The notes under the pieces are model-generated. The model had not been told where the DNA came from. It did not search any database and worked only from the letters and a program-made list of their open reading frames with translations. The position numbers were made by a program, and so were the translations under genes. Shown here one piece after another: positions 17,469 through 25,692 of a stretch of 64,000 nt of DNA (positions are counted from its first letter, which is position 1; each line of letters begins with the position of its first letter). The DNA is from Corynebacterium yonathiae (GTDB taxonomy: Bacteria > Actinomycetota > Actinomycetes > Mycobacteriales > Mycobacteriaceae), in the NCBI RefSeq assembly GCF_027570195.1, contig NZ_JAKMUZ010000008.1, positions 40,395 through 104,394 of the forward strand. Reading direction: 5' to 3'.

Positions 17469-17496
17469 TCATTGATCTTTCTGGAGCGTGCATTAC

Positions 17497-19083
17497 ATGT
17501 CTTTACCACGCCGTCTACAAGAACGGCCCTTGCCACAGCAATTACTAACTGAGCTACAACATCTCACCACTAACTACTCCACCGGCTCGCTGGATAAAGG
17601 CGAACGCAAAGCGGTCCACTCCCCCTTATTTGAAGAAGAATTAGGCTGGGTTGGAGTAGGTTCCGAAGAAGACGTAGATGAGGCTTTCCGCCGTTCGCGT
17701 CAGACCCAAAAGGCCTGGGCCGATACCGACGTTAAGCAGCGCGTAAAGGTAATGAAGCGCTTCCACCATCTCGTGGCTAAACACCGCGAGCTGTTGGCGG
17801 ACTTCATCCAATTGGAAACCGGCAAGGACCGCACGGCCGCCTTTGATGAGGTACTCGATGTACTAAATAACGCGCGTTATTACTCAAATAATGCGCCAAA
17901 GCTACTGGCCACTCAGAAGCAGCCGGGCGCATTTCCGCTCATCACCAAAACTCACTTGCAGCGAGTTCCTAAGGGTGTTGTGGGGCAAATCAGCCCATGG
18001 AACTACCCATTAGCACTGGGCATTTCCGATGCCGTTGCGGCACTACTTGCCGGCAATGGCGTTGTGGCCAAGCCCGATGGATCCACCCCGTTTTCTAACC
18101 TGATTTCCCTCTACCTCTTGAGGGAAGCAGGACTGCCGAAGGATTTGCTGCAGATCGTTACCGGCTCCGGTCGAGTCGTCGGCTCCGCTATCTCCGAACG
18201 CTGCGATTACCTGATGTTTACCGGTTCCACCAAGACCGGCAAGATTTTGGGTACCACTGTAGGCGAGCGCCTCGTTGGATATTCCGCAGAACTGGGCGGC
18301 AAGAACCCTATGATCATCGCGCCGGATGCGGACATCGACAAGCATATTGACACCATCGCTACCGCTTGCTTTTCCAATTCGGGCCAGCTGTGCGTGTCGA
18401 TTGAACGCATCTACGTACCCGATGCCATCTTCGATCAATTCATTACCGCATTCCGCCGGGCAACCGAGTCCATCAAACTTGGTTCCGGTTTGAACTGGGA
18501 CTACACGATGGGTTCACTCATCGGCCAAAACCAATTAGATGTGGTGCAGCACTTTGTCGACGATGCGGTGGATAAGGGTGCCACCGTTATTACCGGCGGC
18601 AAGCCCCGCCCGGATATTGGCCCCTACCACTTTGAACCCACGGTTCTCACTGATTTGGGTGAAGGCGCCGAGCTTGCAGAGCAAGAGGTCTTTGGCCCCG
18701 TGGTGTACGTGCAACGCGTGCGCGATGTCGAAGAGGCCATCGAGCAGGCAAATAAATTGCCCTACGGCCTGAACTCCTCTGTATTCGGCCAACCCGAGAC
18801 CGCGCAGGGCATCGCTGAGAAAATCGATGCAGGCAGCGTGACCATCAATGACGGCTACGCCTCCACATGGGCCTCGATTTCCACCCCGTTGGGTGGCGTC
18901 AAGGAGTCCGGTGTTGGCCGCCGTCATGGCCACGAGGGTCTGACCAAATATACAGAAGCGAAGAATATCTCCTCGCAAAGGATCATGCCGATGCGCGGGC
19001 CAAGCTGGCTTCCCAATAAGTACTACGGCACTTTGCTGAGCTCCGCATTGCGCTTAGGAAAGGCCTTGCGCTTCCTCCCCTGA
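17497..19083 (+). CDS. Succinate-semialdehyde dehydrogenase-type aldehyde dehydrogenase
   Basis: 528 residues. The ATG at 17497 is preferred over a GTG at 17488 because of TGGAG at 17482-17486. It oxidises an aldehyde to an acid with NAD(P). Motifs: ISPWNYPL, FTGSTKTGK, catalytic Glu in ELGGKNP, catalytic Cys in NSGQLCVSIERIYV, and EVFGPV. It has ~50 more residues than typical GabD, mainly a C-terminal extension ending in a basic segment (ALRLGKALRFLP). Between an MpaB oxygenase and a flavoprotein, it could oxidise the aldehyde produced by the oxygenase; this is inference. Confidence 0.85.
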   Translation: MSLPRRLQERPLPQQLLTELQHLTTNYSTGSLDKGERKAVHSPLFEEELGWVGVGSEEDVDEAFRRSRQTQKAWADTDVKQRVKVMKRFHHLVAKHRELLADFIQLETGKDRTAAFDEVLDVLNNARYYSNNAPKLLATQKQPGAFPLITKTHLQRVPKGVVGQISPWNYPLALGISDAVAALLAGNGVVAKPDGSTPFSNLISLYLLREAGLPKDLLQIVTGSGRVVGSAISERCDYLMFTGSTKTGKILGTTVGERLVGYSAELGGKNPMIIAPDADIDKHIDTIATACFSNSGQLCVSIERIYVPDAIFDQFITAFRRATESIKLGSGLNWDYTMGSLIGQNQLDVVQHFVDDAVDKGATVITGGKPRPDIGPYHFEPTVLTDLGEGAELAEQEVFGPVVYVQRVRDVEEAIEQANKLPYGLNSSVFGQPETAQGIAEKIDAGSVTINDGYASTWASISTPLGGVKESGVGRRHGHEGLTKYTEAKNISSQRIMPMRGPSWLPNKYYGTLLSSALRLGKALRFLP

Positions 19084-19142
19084 TTACTGCGCAGCATAAG
19101 CAGCCACCTTTTAAATTCAGTAACTCACTTCACATTCAAAGG

Positions 19143-19167
19143 GTATGTGTATACGATCACAACATAC
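19143..19167. promoter_or_regulatory. Inverted repeat GTATGT...ACATAC upstream of the FAD gene
   Basis: Six-base arms separated by 13 bp, with an inner TGTG...CACA. About 83-107 bp before the start codon of the flavoprotein gene, so it could be an operator for the second half of the cluster. Confidence 0.35.
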
Positions 19168-19249
19168 TCAGAAATGTGTTCTGCTGAATACATAAATTGC
19201 ACAACACACAGCGGCCAGTAAGCGCCCTGTGAAACTCGAAAGGAACAGT

Positions 19250-20056
19250 ATGTTCAAGCCATACCGCCGACCGACTGTCGCAGTGGTTGGTGCCGGAGTA
19301 GCCGGATGCGCCGCAGCTTCTGAATGCGCATTCTCTGGATTCGACACCGTTCTTTTTGAACAAGAACCACACATCGGCGGTCACTTCAATTCCGCTGAAG
19401 CCACTGAGGTTTCCCGGAAGTACCACTTCCGTACCCCGTACCTCCGTCTCACCAAAACTGATGGCTCGCCAGCTTCTGTAGTACGCCACCTTGAAGAGGC
19501 TGTTGCTGCCAGTGGCGCCGAGTTCCGCGGTTCCACCGCCGTTACTGGTGCCGAGTTCGACCGAGCAGAAGGCAAATGGGAAATCTCCTACCTCGGTGAT
19601 TCCGGTCAGGAAACCCAAGCTTTCGATGTGTTGATTCGCGCCACCGGCGAGGAATCCCCGTGGATTTCCGTACCGGGACGGTCAAAGGCCAGCGTCGATG
19701 ACATGTACCTCCACCACGGTGTAGAGGTATTTGGGCTGCCTAATGCCCTCTTTGTTGACGGCCCCACCCCGCGCGACTCTTACCTCAAGCGTCGCCCACT
19801 AGCTGTCATCGAAGCCCGCGCCGATCACTGCCGCCGCTACGTCCGCCAGCTCGAAATTCGTGGACCAGGCGAACTAACCGTCAAGCACGATAAATGGTTG
19901 GTTCAGCCCGGCACTGTACGCGGAATCCGCGAAGTGCTCGCAGGGTTCGATGCACCGGCCCATGATTTCAAGCGAGCATCCAACTACGCCCCTGAGTCCA
20001 CCTCGTCCGAACGCCAGAAACATCAAAAGTCCGCTACTGCCCTTAAGGAGGCATAA
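19250..20056 (+). CDS. Short FAD-dependent oxidoreductase
   Basis: 268 residues. The ATG at 19250 has AAAGGA upstream; an earlier GTG at 19229 does not. The N-terminus has a classic dinucleotide-binding fold (VAVVGAGVAGCAAASECA) and then EQEPHIGGHF, as in flavin monooxygenases and lysine-hydroxylase-like enzymes. A second conserved block VLIRATGEES is near residue 140. It is far shorter than flavin monooxygenases (usually 450 or more) and lacks an obvious NADPH-binding Rossmann motif, so electrons may come from a partner. Its stop overlaps the next mpaB start (TAATGA), linking it to the oxygenase. Confidence 0.7.
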   Translation: MFKPYRRPTVAVVGAGVAGCAAASECAFSGFDTVLFEQEPHIGGHFNSAEATEVSRKYHFRTPYLRLTKTDGSPASVVRHLEEAVAASGAEFRGSTAVTGAEFDRAEGKWEISYLGDSGQETQAFDVLIRATGEESPWISVPGRSKASVDDMYLHHGVEVFGLPNALFVDGPTPRDSYLKRRPLAVIEARADHCRRYVRQLEIRGPGELTVKHDKWLVQPGTVRGIREVLAGFDAPAHDFKRASNYAPESTSSERQKHQKSATALKEA

Positions 20057-20955
20057 TGACTACTCTGAGCAATCCTGAAAGCACTGTAAACGACAAGCAC
20101 ACCCAGACTGCAGATATCAACACCGATAACCTGCCTGAGCTGGGTCCAGATTCCATCCTGTGGCAGCGCTTTGGTGACTGGCGCTCCGCATTCGTCGCAC
20201 TGTCTGCTGGTCTTTTGCAGATTGCCCAGCGTGACATCAGCCGGTCTCTAGTGCAGCACTCCAACGTTTTCGATAACGAGGTTGCGCGCTTGGTTCGCTC
20301 CGCCTTCCCGATCATCCGCACGGTCTACGAAGGCCCAGAAGTTGGCGTCATGATTCGTGACTTCCACAAGGACATCAAGGGCACCCACCCAGATGGAAGC
20401 CGCTACCACCCGCTGAACCCGGATGTTTACTACTGGGCACACGCCACCTTCGCTGCTATGCCGTACCAGCTGGCCGGCAACTTCATGGATCCTCTGACCC
20501 CAGAGGAGCGCGAGCAGCTCTTCCAGGAGACCCGTACCTGGTACACCTTCTACGAGGTTGCAGAGCCCAACGATGCGCCCAAGACGTACGCTGAATTTGA
20601 AGAGTACGTGGACAACATGATCGAAAACCTCGATATCAGCGAGACCATCGAGCGCTCCCGCATCATCAACGGCCTTACCCTCGACACCCCAGATCCCAAG
20701 GTGCCCAACTGGCTGTGGAAGCCCGTTGCACCTTACGCATCCCGCCTGCTGTTGTGGGTTGCCATCGGCATGATTCCAGACAAGCTGCGCAACAAGATTG
20801 GCTGGGAGTGGACCAAGAAGGATGAGCGCAAGCTCAAGATCTTCTCCCGCGCCGTGCGTGGCGTCTTCTCCATCCTCCCGCGTAAGGCACGCATGGTTCC
20901 TATTGCTACCCGCGCCTTTGAGAAGGCGGAAGCTGAAGGCGGCTTCCACTACTAA
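20056..20955 (+). CDS. MpaB-family (DUF2236) oxygenase, copy 2
   Basis: 299 residues, translationally coupled to the flavoprotein, with AAGGAGG just before the ATG. Clear paralog of copy 1: GPDSILWQRFGDWR, QRDISRSLVQHSNVFDNE and RYHPLNPDVYYWAHATF. It lacks copy 1's long N- and C-terminal tails and the terminal Cys. The conserved histidines of the DUF2236 core are present. The flavoprotein-oxygenase overlap suggests the pair acts together, perhaps with the flavoprotein supplying electrons; unproven. Confidence 0.8.
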   Translation: MTTLSNPESTVNDKHTQTADINTDNLPELGPDSILWQRFGDWRSAFVALSAGLLQIAQRDISRSLVQHSNVFDNEVARLVRSAFPIIRTVYEGPEVGVMIRDFHKDIKGTHPDGSRYHPLNPDVYYWAHATFAAMPYQLAGNFMDPLTPEEREQLFQETRTWYTFYEVAEPNDAPKTYAEFEEYVDNMIENLDISETIERSRIINGLTLDTPDPKVPNWLWKPVAPYASRLLLWVAIGMIPDKLRNKIGWEWTKKDERKLKIFSRAVRGVFSILPRKARMVPIATRAFEKAEAEGGFHY

Positions 20956-21061
20956 GGCCTTTATCCCTTCACTCATAGTTACTGAATACTGACTCCCATG
21001 ATTGCGCCTTGAGGCCTTAAGGTAGATAACAACGTGGAGCATCAGTAGTGAAGGAGCACGA

Positions 21062-23629
21062 ATGACAACCGTGTCCGGTTGGATCGCTATAGCCACATCG
21101 ATTCCGGTGTGGCTATACTTTTTCGCCCGCATAGGCGCGCTCATTAAGTTCATCCGCTCGGGCGGACCAACCCAACTAGAGCGCACCAACAGCCCCGTAA
21201 AGCGCGTCGGGCGCGTGCTGGCAGAGGTCTTTGGCCACTCCCATTTCAAGGGAAAACCTCTGGTCAATGCCGCCCACTGGCTGGTGATGGTGGGCTTCCT
21301 TTTCGGCATCCTGGTGTGGTTCGAGGCCTATATCCAAACCTTCGCACCGCATAAGGGCTGGCCGTGGCTCAGCCACTGGCCGGTCTACCACTTCGTGGAA
21401 GAAGTCTTGGGCATCGCGACAGTGCTCGGCATCGGTTTCCTCATCGGTGTACGCCTCAAGCTTGGCGATACCGAGCGTGGTAGCCGCTTCTTCAACTCCC
21501 AGACTGCCTCCGCACGCTGGGTAGAGTTCATCGTCTTTTCTGAGGGGCTCGGCATGATCTTGGTGAAGTCCACTAAAATTGCCACCTACGGCGGCGGCTC
21601 CGCTTGGGCGGATTTCTTGAGCATCCACTTGGCCAAGCTCTTCCCCGAATCTCCGGCCCTGGTGAGCTTCTTTGCTTTATTCAAGCTGCTGTCTGGCCTG
21701 CTATTTATCGTCTTTATCTCCCGCAAGTTCCAGTGGGGTGTCATGTGGCACCGCTTCACCAGCTTTTTCAATATCTTCTTCCAGCGCAACGCCACCGGTG
21801 AAAAGGCACTGCAATCCTTGCCCACCCCGGACTTGGAAGAGGACATCACCCCGGGTAGCTGGAAGATGCTGCTGGATTCCACCTCGTGTACCGAATGCGG
21901 CCGCTGCCAGGAATTGTGCCCAGCCTGGAATACCGAGAAGCCACTGAGCCCCAAAAAGGTCATGATGGATCTGCGCCAGGGCGCACTGGATAACTACAAC
22001 CCGCACGAGGGCCTCGACGTGCTCTCTATGGCCGGGGTTATTGATGATGATGTGCTGTGGTCGTGCACTAACTGTGGTGCGTGCGTGGATCAGTGCCCTA
22101 CCGATATTGAGCACATCGATCACATCGCGGATCTGCGCCGCTTTAAGGTGCTGGCGGAATCGGACTTCCCCTCCGAGCTCACCGGCCTATTCAAGAACAT
22201 GGAAAACAAGGGCAATCCGTGGGGCCGGAATAACTCTGAGCGCCGCGCCTGGATCGATGAGGCCCGGGCCGATGGCATCGATGTGCCCATCATCGGTGAG
22301 GACGGGGCGGACTTCTCCGATATGGAATACCTGCTCTGGGTGGGCTGCGCCGGTGCCTACGATGATGAGGGCCGCCGCACCACCCGTGCGGTCGTAGACC
22401 TATTGCACACCGCGGGTGTGAAGTTCGGTGTGCTCTCCACAGGTGAGACCTGTACGGGCGATCCCGCGCGCCGCGCCGGCAATGAGTTCCTCTTCCAGAT
22501 GATGGCGCAGCAAAACGTAGAAACCCTCAACAACGCCTTCGACGGCGTACCGGAGGGCCAGCGCAAGATCATCACCACCTGCCCGCACTGCTTTAACACC
22601 ATCCGCAACGAGTACCCCGACTTTGACGGACATTTCGACGTCTTCCACCACACCCAGCTGCTCAACCGCCTGGTGCGTGAAGGATTGCTCAAGCCTGTGC
22701 CGCGCACGCCGGAGAACCGCAAGCCGATTACCTACCACGACCCTTGCTTCCTCGGCCGCCACAATAAGGTCTTCGATCCCCCACGCGAGCTACTCGAGGC
22801 CACCGGCGTGGAGCTGCGCGAGATGGACAAGAACCGCGACGAAGCCTTCTGCTGTGGCGCCGGCGGTGCCCGCATGTTCATGGAAGAAAAGCTCGGCACC
22901 CGCATCAATGACTTCCGCGCCGAGCAGGCTATGGGGACCGGCGCAGAAGAAATCGCCACCGGCTGCCCCTTCTGCAGTGTCATGATGACCGGCGGCGTGA
23001 AGTCCTTGGCGCAGGATTCGACCCCCGCCACCAAGGTCAATGACGTCGCTGTAATGCTGCGCAATTCCATCTCCCTCGATGAGGCCGGCACCCTGCCTGA
23101 GCCCCACCCCAAGGCCTTCCTTGCCACCCCGGTGCGCCACCAGAAGTCCACCGGTACCAATGATGCCTCGCTTGCCGACGCCCCCACTTCCGATGCTCCT
23201 AGCGCCCCCGCCCCGTCTGCCTCGGCACCGGCAGCTCCAAGCGCGCCCGCTGCACCTGCTGCACCAAGCGTGCCGGCCTCCCCTGCGGCACCGGCTGCGC
23301 CTGCGCCAAGTGCGCCTTCTGCTCCATCGGCACCAACACCGCCAGCTGCACCGCAAGCTCCCCAAGCACCGGCAGCTCCCGCAGCACCAAGCGCGCCTAC
23401 CCCGCCGAGCGCCCCGGCAGCACCTGCACCAGCCGCTCCAACGCCGCCTAGCGCACCAACAACGCCTAGCGCACCCGCTGCACCCGCAGCACCGACGCCT
23501 CCAGCGACTCCGAAACCGCCACAGACGCCAGCTGCACCTAAGCCACCCATGGACGAGCCGCCGGCTCCGCCAGCAGCTCCGGCACCGCCAGCGTCGGAAA
23601 GCGCGCCCAAACCGCCCGAATCTGAGTAG
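21062..23629 (+). CDS. Membrane Fe-S oxidoreductase (Rv0338c/HdrD-like) with Pro/Ala-rich tail
   Basis: 855 residues. Residues 1-240 hold about five transmembrane helices resembling a NarI-type cytochrome b domain. Two ferredoxin-like [4Fe-4S] motifs follow: CTECGRCQELCP near 276 and CTNCGACVDQCP near 335. Then come two CCG (DUF224) domains typical of heterodisulfide reductase/glycolate oxidase subunits (CPHCFNTIRNEYP, HDPCFLGRH, FCCGAGGARMFMEE, TGCPFCSVMM). Domain order matches mycobacterial Rv0338c. The last ~150 residues are a low-complexity Ala/Pro/Ser tail. It probably moves electrons between quinone and an unknown thiol or substrate at the membrane. It starts 106 bp after mpaB2, likely from its own promoter. 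Confidence 0.85.
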   Translation: MTTVSGWIAIATSIPVWLYFFARIGALIKFIRSGGPTQLERTNSPVKRVGRVLAEVFGHSHFKGKPLVNAAHWLVMVGFLFGILVWFEAYIQTFAPHKGWPWLSHWPVYHFVEEVLGIATVLGIGFLIGVRLKLGDTERGSRFFNSQTASARWVEFIVFSEGLGMILVKSTKIATYGGGSAWADFLSIHLAKLFPESPALVSFFALFKLLSGLLFIVFISRKFQWGVMWHRFTSFFNIFFQRNATGEKALQSLPTPDLEEDITPGSWKMLLDSTSCTECGRCQELCPAWNTEKPLSPKKVMMDLRQGALDNYNPHEGLDVLSMAGVIDDDVLWSCTNCGACVDQCPTDIEHIDHIADLRRFKVLAESDFPSELTGLFKNMENKGNPWGRNNSERRAWIDEARADGIDVPIIGEDGADFSDMEYLLWVGCAGAYDDEGRRTTRAVVDLLHTAGVKFGVLSTGETCTGDPARRAGNEFLFQMMAQQNVETLNNAFDGVPEGQRKIITTCPHCFNTIRNEYPDFDGHFDVFHHTQLLNRLVREGLLKPVPRTPENRKPITYHDPCFLGRHNKVFDPPRELLEATGVELREMDKNRDEAFCCGAGGARMFMEEKLGTRINDFRAEQAMGTGAEEIATGCPFCSVMMTGGVKSLAQDSTPATKVNDVAVMLRNSISLDEAGTLPEPHPKAFLATPVRHQKSTGTNDASLADAPTSDAPSAPAPSASAPAAPSAPAAPAAPSVPASPAAPAAPAPSAPSAPSAPTPPAAPQAPQAPAAPAAPSAPTPPSAPAAPAPAAPTPPSAPTTPSAPAAPAAPTPPATPKPPQTPAAPKPPMDEPPAPPAAPAPPASESAPKPPESE
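23190..23620 (+). repeat. Pro/Ala-rich low-complexity coding repeat
   Basis: Irregular repeats of APSAP, APAAP and PPSAP units encoding the C-terminal tail of the Fe-S oxidoreductase. The tract is in frame with the upstream domains, so it is a real extension and likely extended in structure. Such tracts are prone to length change between strains. Confidence 0.85.
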
Positions 23630-23663
23630 GCGCGCAGGGGCATGGGTGCGTACGCTGTAGTCC

Positions 23664-24938
23664 ATGCATTCTAATGCGGGACTACCCACCGATACCCTGC
23701 TGCTGGCGGCAGGCGCGACCGAAAATACGCACTCTCTCGTATCCTTCGCTTGGATTATGGCGGCGGCCCTGCTGGCGCCGCTGGTCTCCTATATGTTGGG
23801 CTACCGACTCCCATCGGTAGCCCTCTTGCTGATTTTCGGCATGATTATTGGTCCTTCGGTGCTCGACCTAGCCGCCGAGGACGAAGGCATCGAAATGCTC
23901 AAGGAGCTCGGCGTGGGGGCGTTATTTCTCCTCGCGGGCTTTGAAATTCAAATCTCCACCCTCAAAACCAAGGAAGCCGGAACAGCACTATCCACCTGGG
24001 CAATTTGCGCCCTCGCCTGTGGAGTGGGTGCCTACTTCCTGGTAGATAACGTGCCAGGTGCCATCGTGGTCGCCTTGGCACTGACCTCAACGGCGCTGGG
24101 CACACTCACGCCGATGCTGAAACAGGACGGCATTATGGGCACCAAGGTGGGCAACTCTGTGATGATTCACGGTGCCATCGGTGAGGTCGCCCCCATTACC
24201 GCAATGGCACTGTTGCTGGGTACTCGCTCCACGCTGACGACGATGATCATTTTGTTGTTCTTCATCATCATCGCCGTTGCTGTCGCCGTCATGCCGGCGG
24301 CTATCGCATCGACGATCCCTTGGGTAAAGACCGCTTTTATCTCTGGTGCGGGTTCAACCAACCAAACGATTCTGCGTCTTATCATCCTTATTCTGGCCAT
24401 TCTTATGGCCGTTACCGCCGTCTTTGAACTCGATATTGTGCTCGGTGCCTTTGCTGCCGGCATCATTTTGAACCGCATTATCCCGGATGAATTCCACCGC
24501 CGCCTAGAGCACCGGCTCGATGTGGTGTTTTATTCGATGCTTATTCCGGTCTTCTTTGTGGTCTCTGGCATGAGTATTAGCTGGGATACCATCGCTAATA
24601 ATCCGTGGAAAGTACTGGGCATTCCAGCTCTCATCTTGGTGACCCGTGGCCTGCCCGTCTTCTTGCGCGAAAATGTTGGGCATACCGGATCCGATATTGA
24701 AACTTTCCGCGAGCGCCTCCAAGTAAGTTTGTATTCCGCCACCGGTCTGCCGATCATCGTGGCGGTAACGTCCTTGGCGGTCAATTCCGGAATCATGGAG
24801 GCGGAAAATGCATCGATCTTCGTCTCCGGTGGAGCGCTTACCGTCGCCATCTTCCCATTCTTGGCCAGCTTGGTGGGCGGAAACAAGCAAGAAAAGAAGG
24901 ACGAGAAGACCCCTGCCACTGAATCCAAAGATCTATAG
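23664..24938 (+). CDS. CPA2-family cation:proton antiporter
   Basis: 424 residues with about 11-12 transmembrane helices. Family features: LLIFGMIIGPSVLD near 55, the polar ALTSTALGTLTPML segment near 140, and the later FAAGIILNRIIP. There is no RCK/TrkA-N regulatory domain at the C-terminus, which is a short Lys/Glu-rich tail. It is expected to exchange Na+ or K+ for protons across the plasma membrane. The start codon has little leader, consistent with leaderless transcription. Confidence 0.85.
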   Translation: MHSNAGLPTDTLLLAAGATENTHSLVSFAWIMAAALLAPLVSYMLGYRLPSVALLLIFGMIIGPSVLDLAAEDEGIEMLKELGVGALFLLAGFEIQISTLKTKEAGTALSTWAICALACGVGAYFLVDNVPGAIVVALALTSTALGTLTPMLKQDGIMGTKVGNSVMIHGAIGEVAPITAMALLLGTRSTLTTMIILLFFIIIAVAVAVMPAAIASTIPWVKTAFISGAGSTNQTILRLIILILAILMAVTAVFELDIVLGAFAAGIILNRIIPDEFHRRLEHRLDVVFYSMLIPVFFVVSGMSISWDTIANNPWKVLGIPALILVTRGLPVFLRENVGHTGSDIETFRERLQVSLYSATGLPIIVAVTSLAVNSGIMEAENASIFVSGGALTVAIFPFLASLVGGNKQEKKDEKTPATESKDL

Positions 24939-24995
24939 GCTGCGTTCGCTAAGAGCATGTCCCTGGAAGGGCAGAATTTTCCTAGACTGGAAAAC

Positions 24996-25637
24996 GTGAG
25001 TAATAACTTTGGTTCTTCCCCTGTCAATCGGACTCTGCGCCTGTCCGATTCCGAGCGCAACGATGCCATCAATGACCTCGCCCGCGCCGTGGGTGAAGGC
25101 CGGCTAACCATGGAGGAGTTCGAGGACCGCTCGGACGATGTCATGCGCGCCAGCACCCACCAGGACCTCGTGCCCGTCTTCCAAGACATTCCGGCGCGTG
25201 GTTCCCACGAGGTCAAGATTTATTCTCAGGGAGAAGTCACGCGCGCTCACAATGCAGGCAAGAAACCGAAGTTTGCGACTGCCCTTTCCGGCTCTGTGGT
25301 GCTTGCCGTAGCAAGCCCCACTCTGATCTTCTTGAGCGCTACCATGAGCAACCCATGGCTTCTGCTCGGGGGCGCGGTGACAGCCGCATTCATCCCTATC
25401 CTGTGGATCCTGCTCTACGTGGCCAAGGTGGGTCCGTCTTCCTGGCACGCCCCATCCGTACGCCAGATAGAGCGGCAGCAGCTGCGCGAGATTCGCGCTC
25501 TCACGGCGCATGAGCGCGCGCAGCAAAAAATGATCGAGGAAAAGATGTGGGCCGATCGCCGTATGCAAGCTGGCGAAATTACCGGCCAAGCCATGGATCT
25601 GGCCAAGCGGAAGTTCAGCGAGTGGAGTAAAAAATAG
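24996..25637 (+). CDS. DUF1707 (SHOCT-like) membrane protein
   Basis: 213 residues from GTG at 24996; a start at 24957 is possible. Residues about 13-65 are the DUF1707 domain (RLSDSERNDAINDLARAVGEG, then RLTMEEFEDR). Two transmembrane helices follow near 95-115 and 122-145, then a basic helical C-terminal tail with many Gln/Glu/Arg. DUF1707 is common in actinobacterial membrane or regulatory proteins of unknown role. No ribosome binding site is evident and TAGACT lies 7-12 bp upstream, so it may be leaderless. Confidence 0.7.
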   Translation: MSNNFGSSPVNRTLRLSDSERNDAINDLARAVGEGRLTMEEFEDRSDDVMRASTHQDLVPVFQDIPARGSHEVKIYSQGEVTRAHNAGKKPKFATALSGSVVLAVASPTLIFLSATMSNPWLLLGGAVTAAFIPILWILLYVAKVGPSSWHAPSVRQIERQQLREIRALTAHERAQQKMIEEKMWADRRMQAGEITGQAMDLAKRKFSEWSKK

Positions 25638-25692
25638 TCATCGCCGGTATTCAAGCATTTTGTGTGGCTGTGAATCGTGGCACAATATTCCC

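Noticed and set aside
20248..21309. 353-residue reverse frame opposite mpaB2
   Set aside because: Shadow of the DUF2236 coding sequence and of the start of the Fe-S gene; no ribosome binding site.
22732..23643. Long reverse-strand frame of ~300 residues rich in Gly/Ala, resembling a PE_PGRS protein
   Set aside because: It is the antisense of the Pro/Ala codons in the Fe-S oxidoreductase tail; no ribosome binding site, and it spans well-conserved CCG domains on the other strand.
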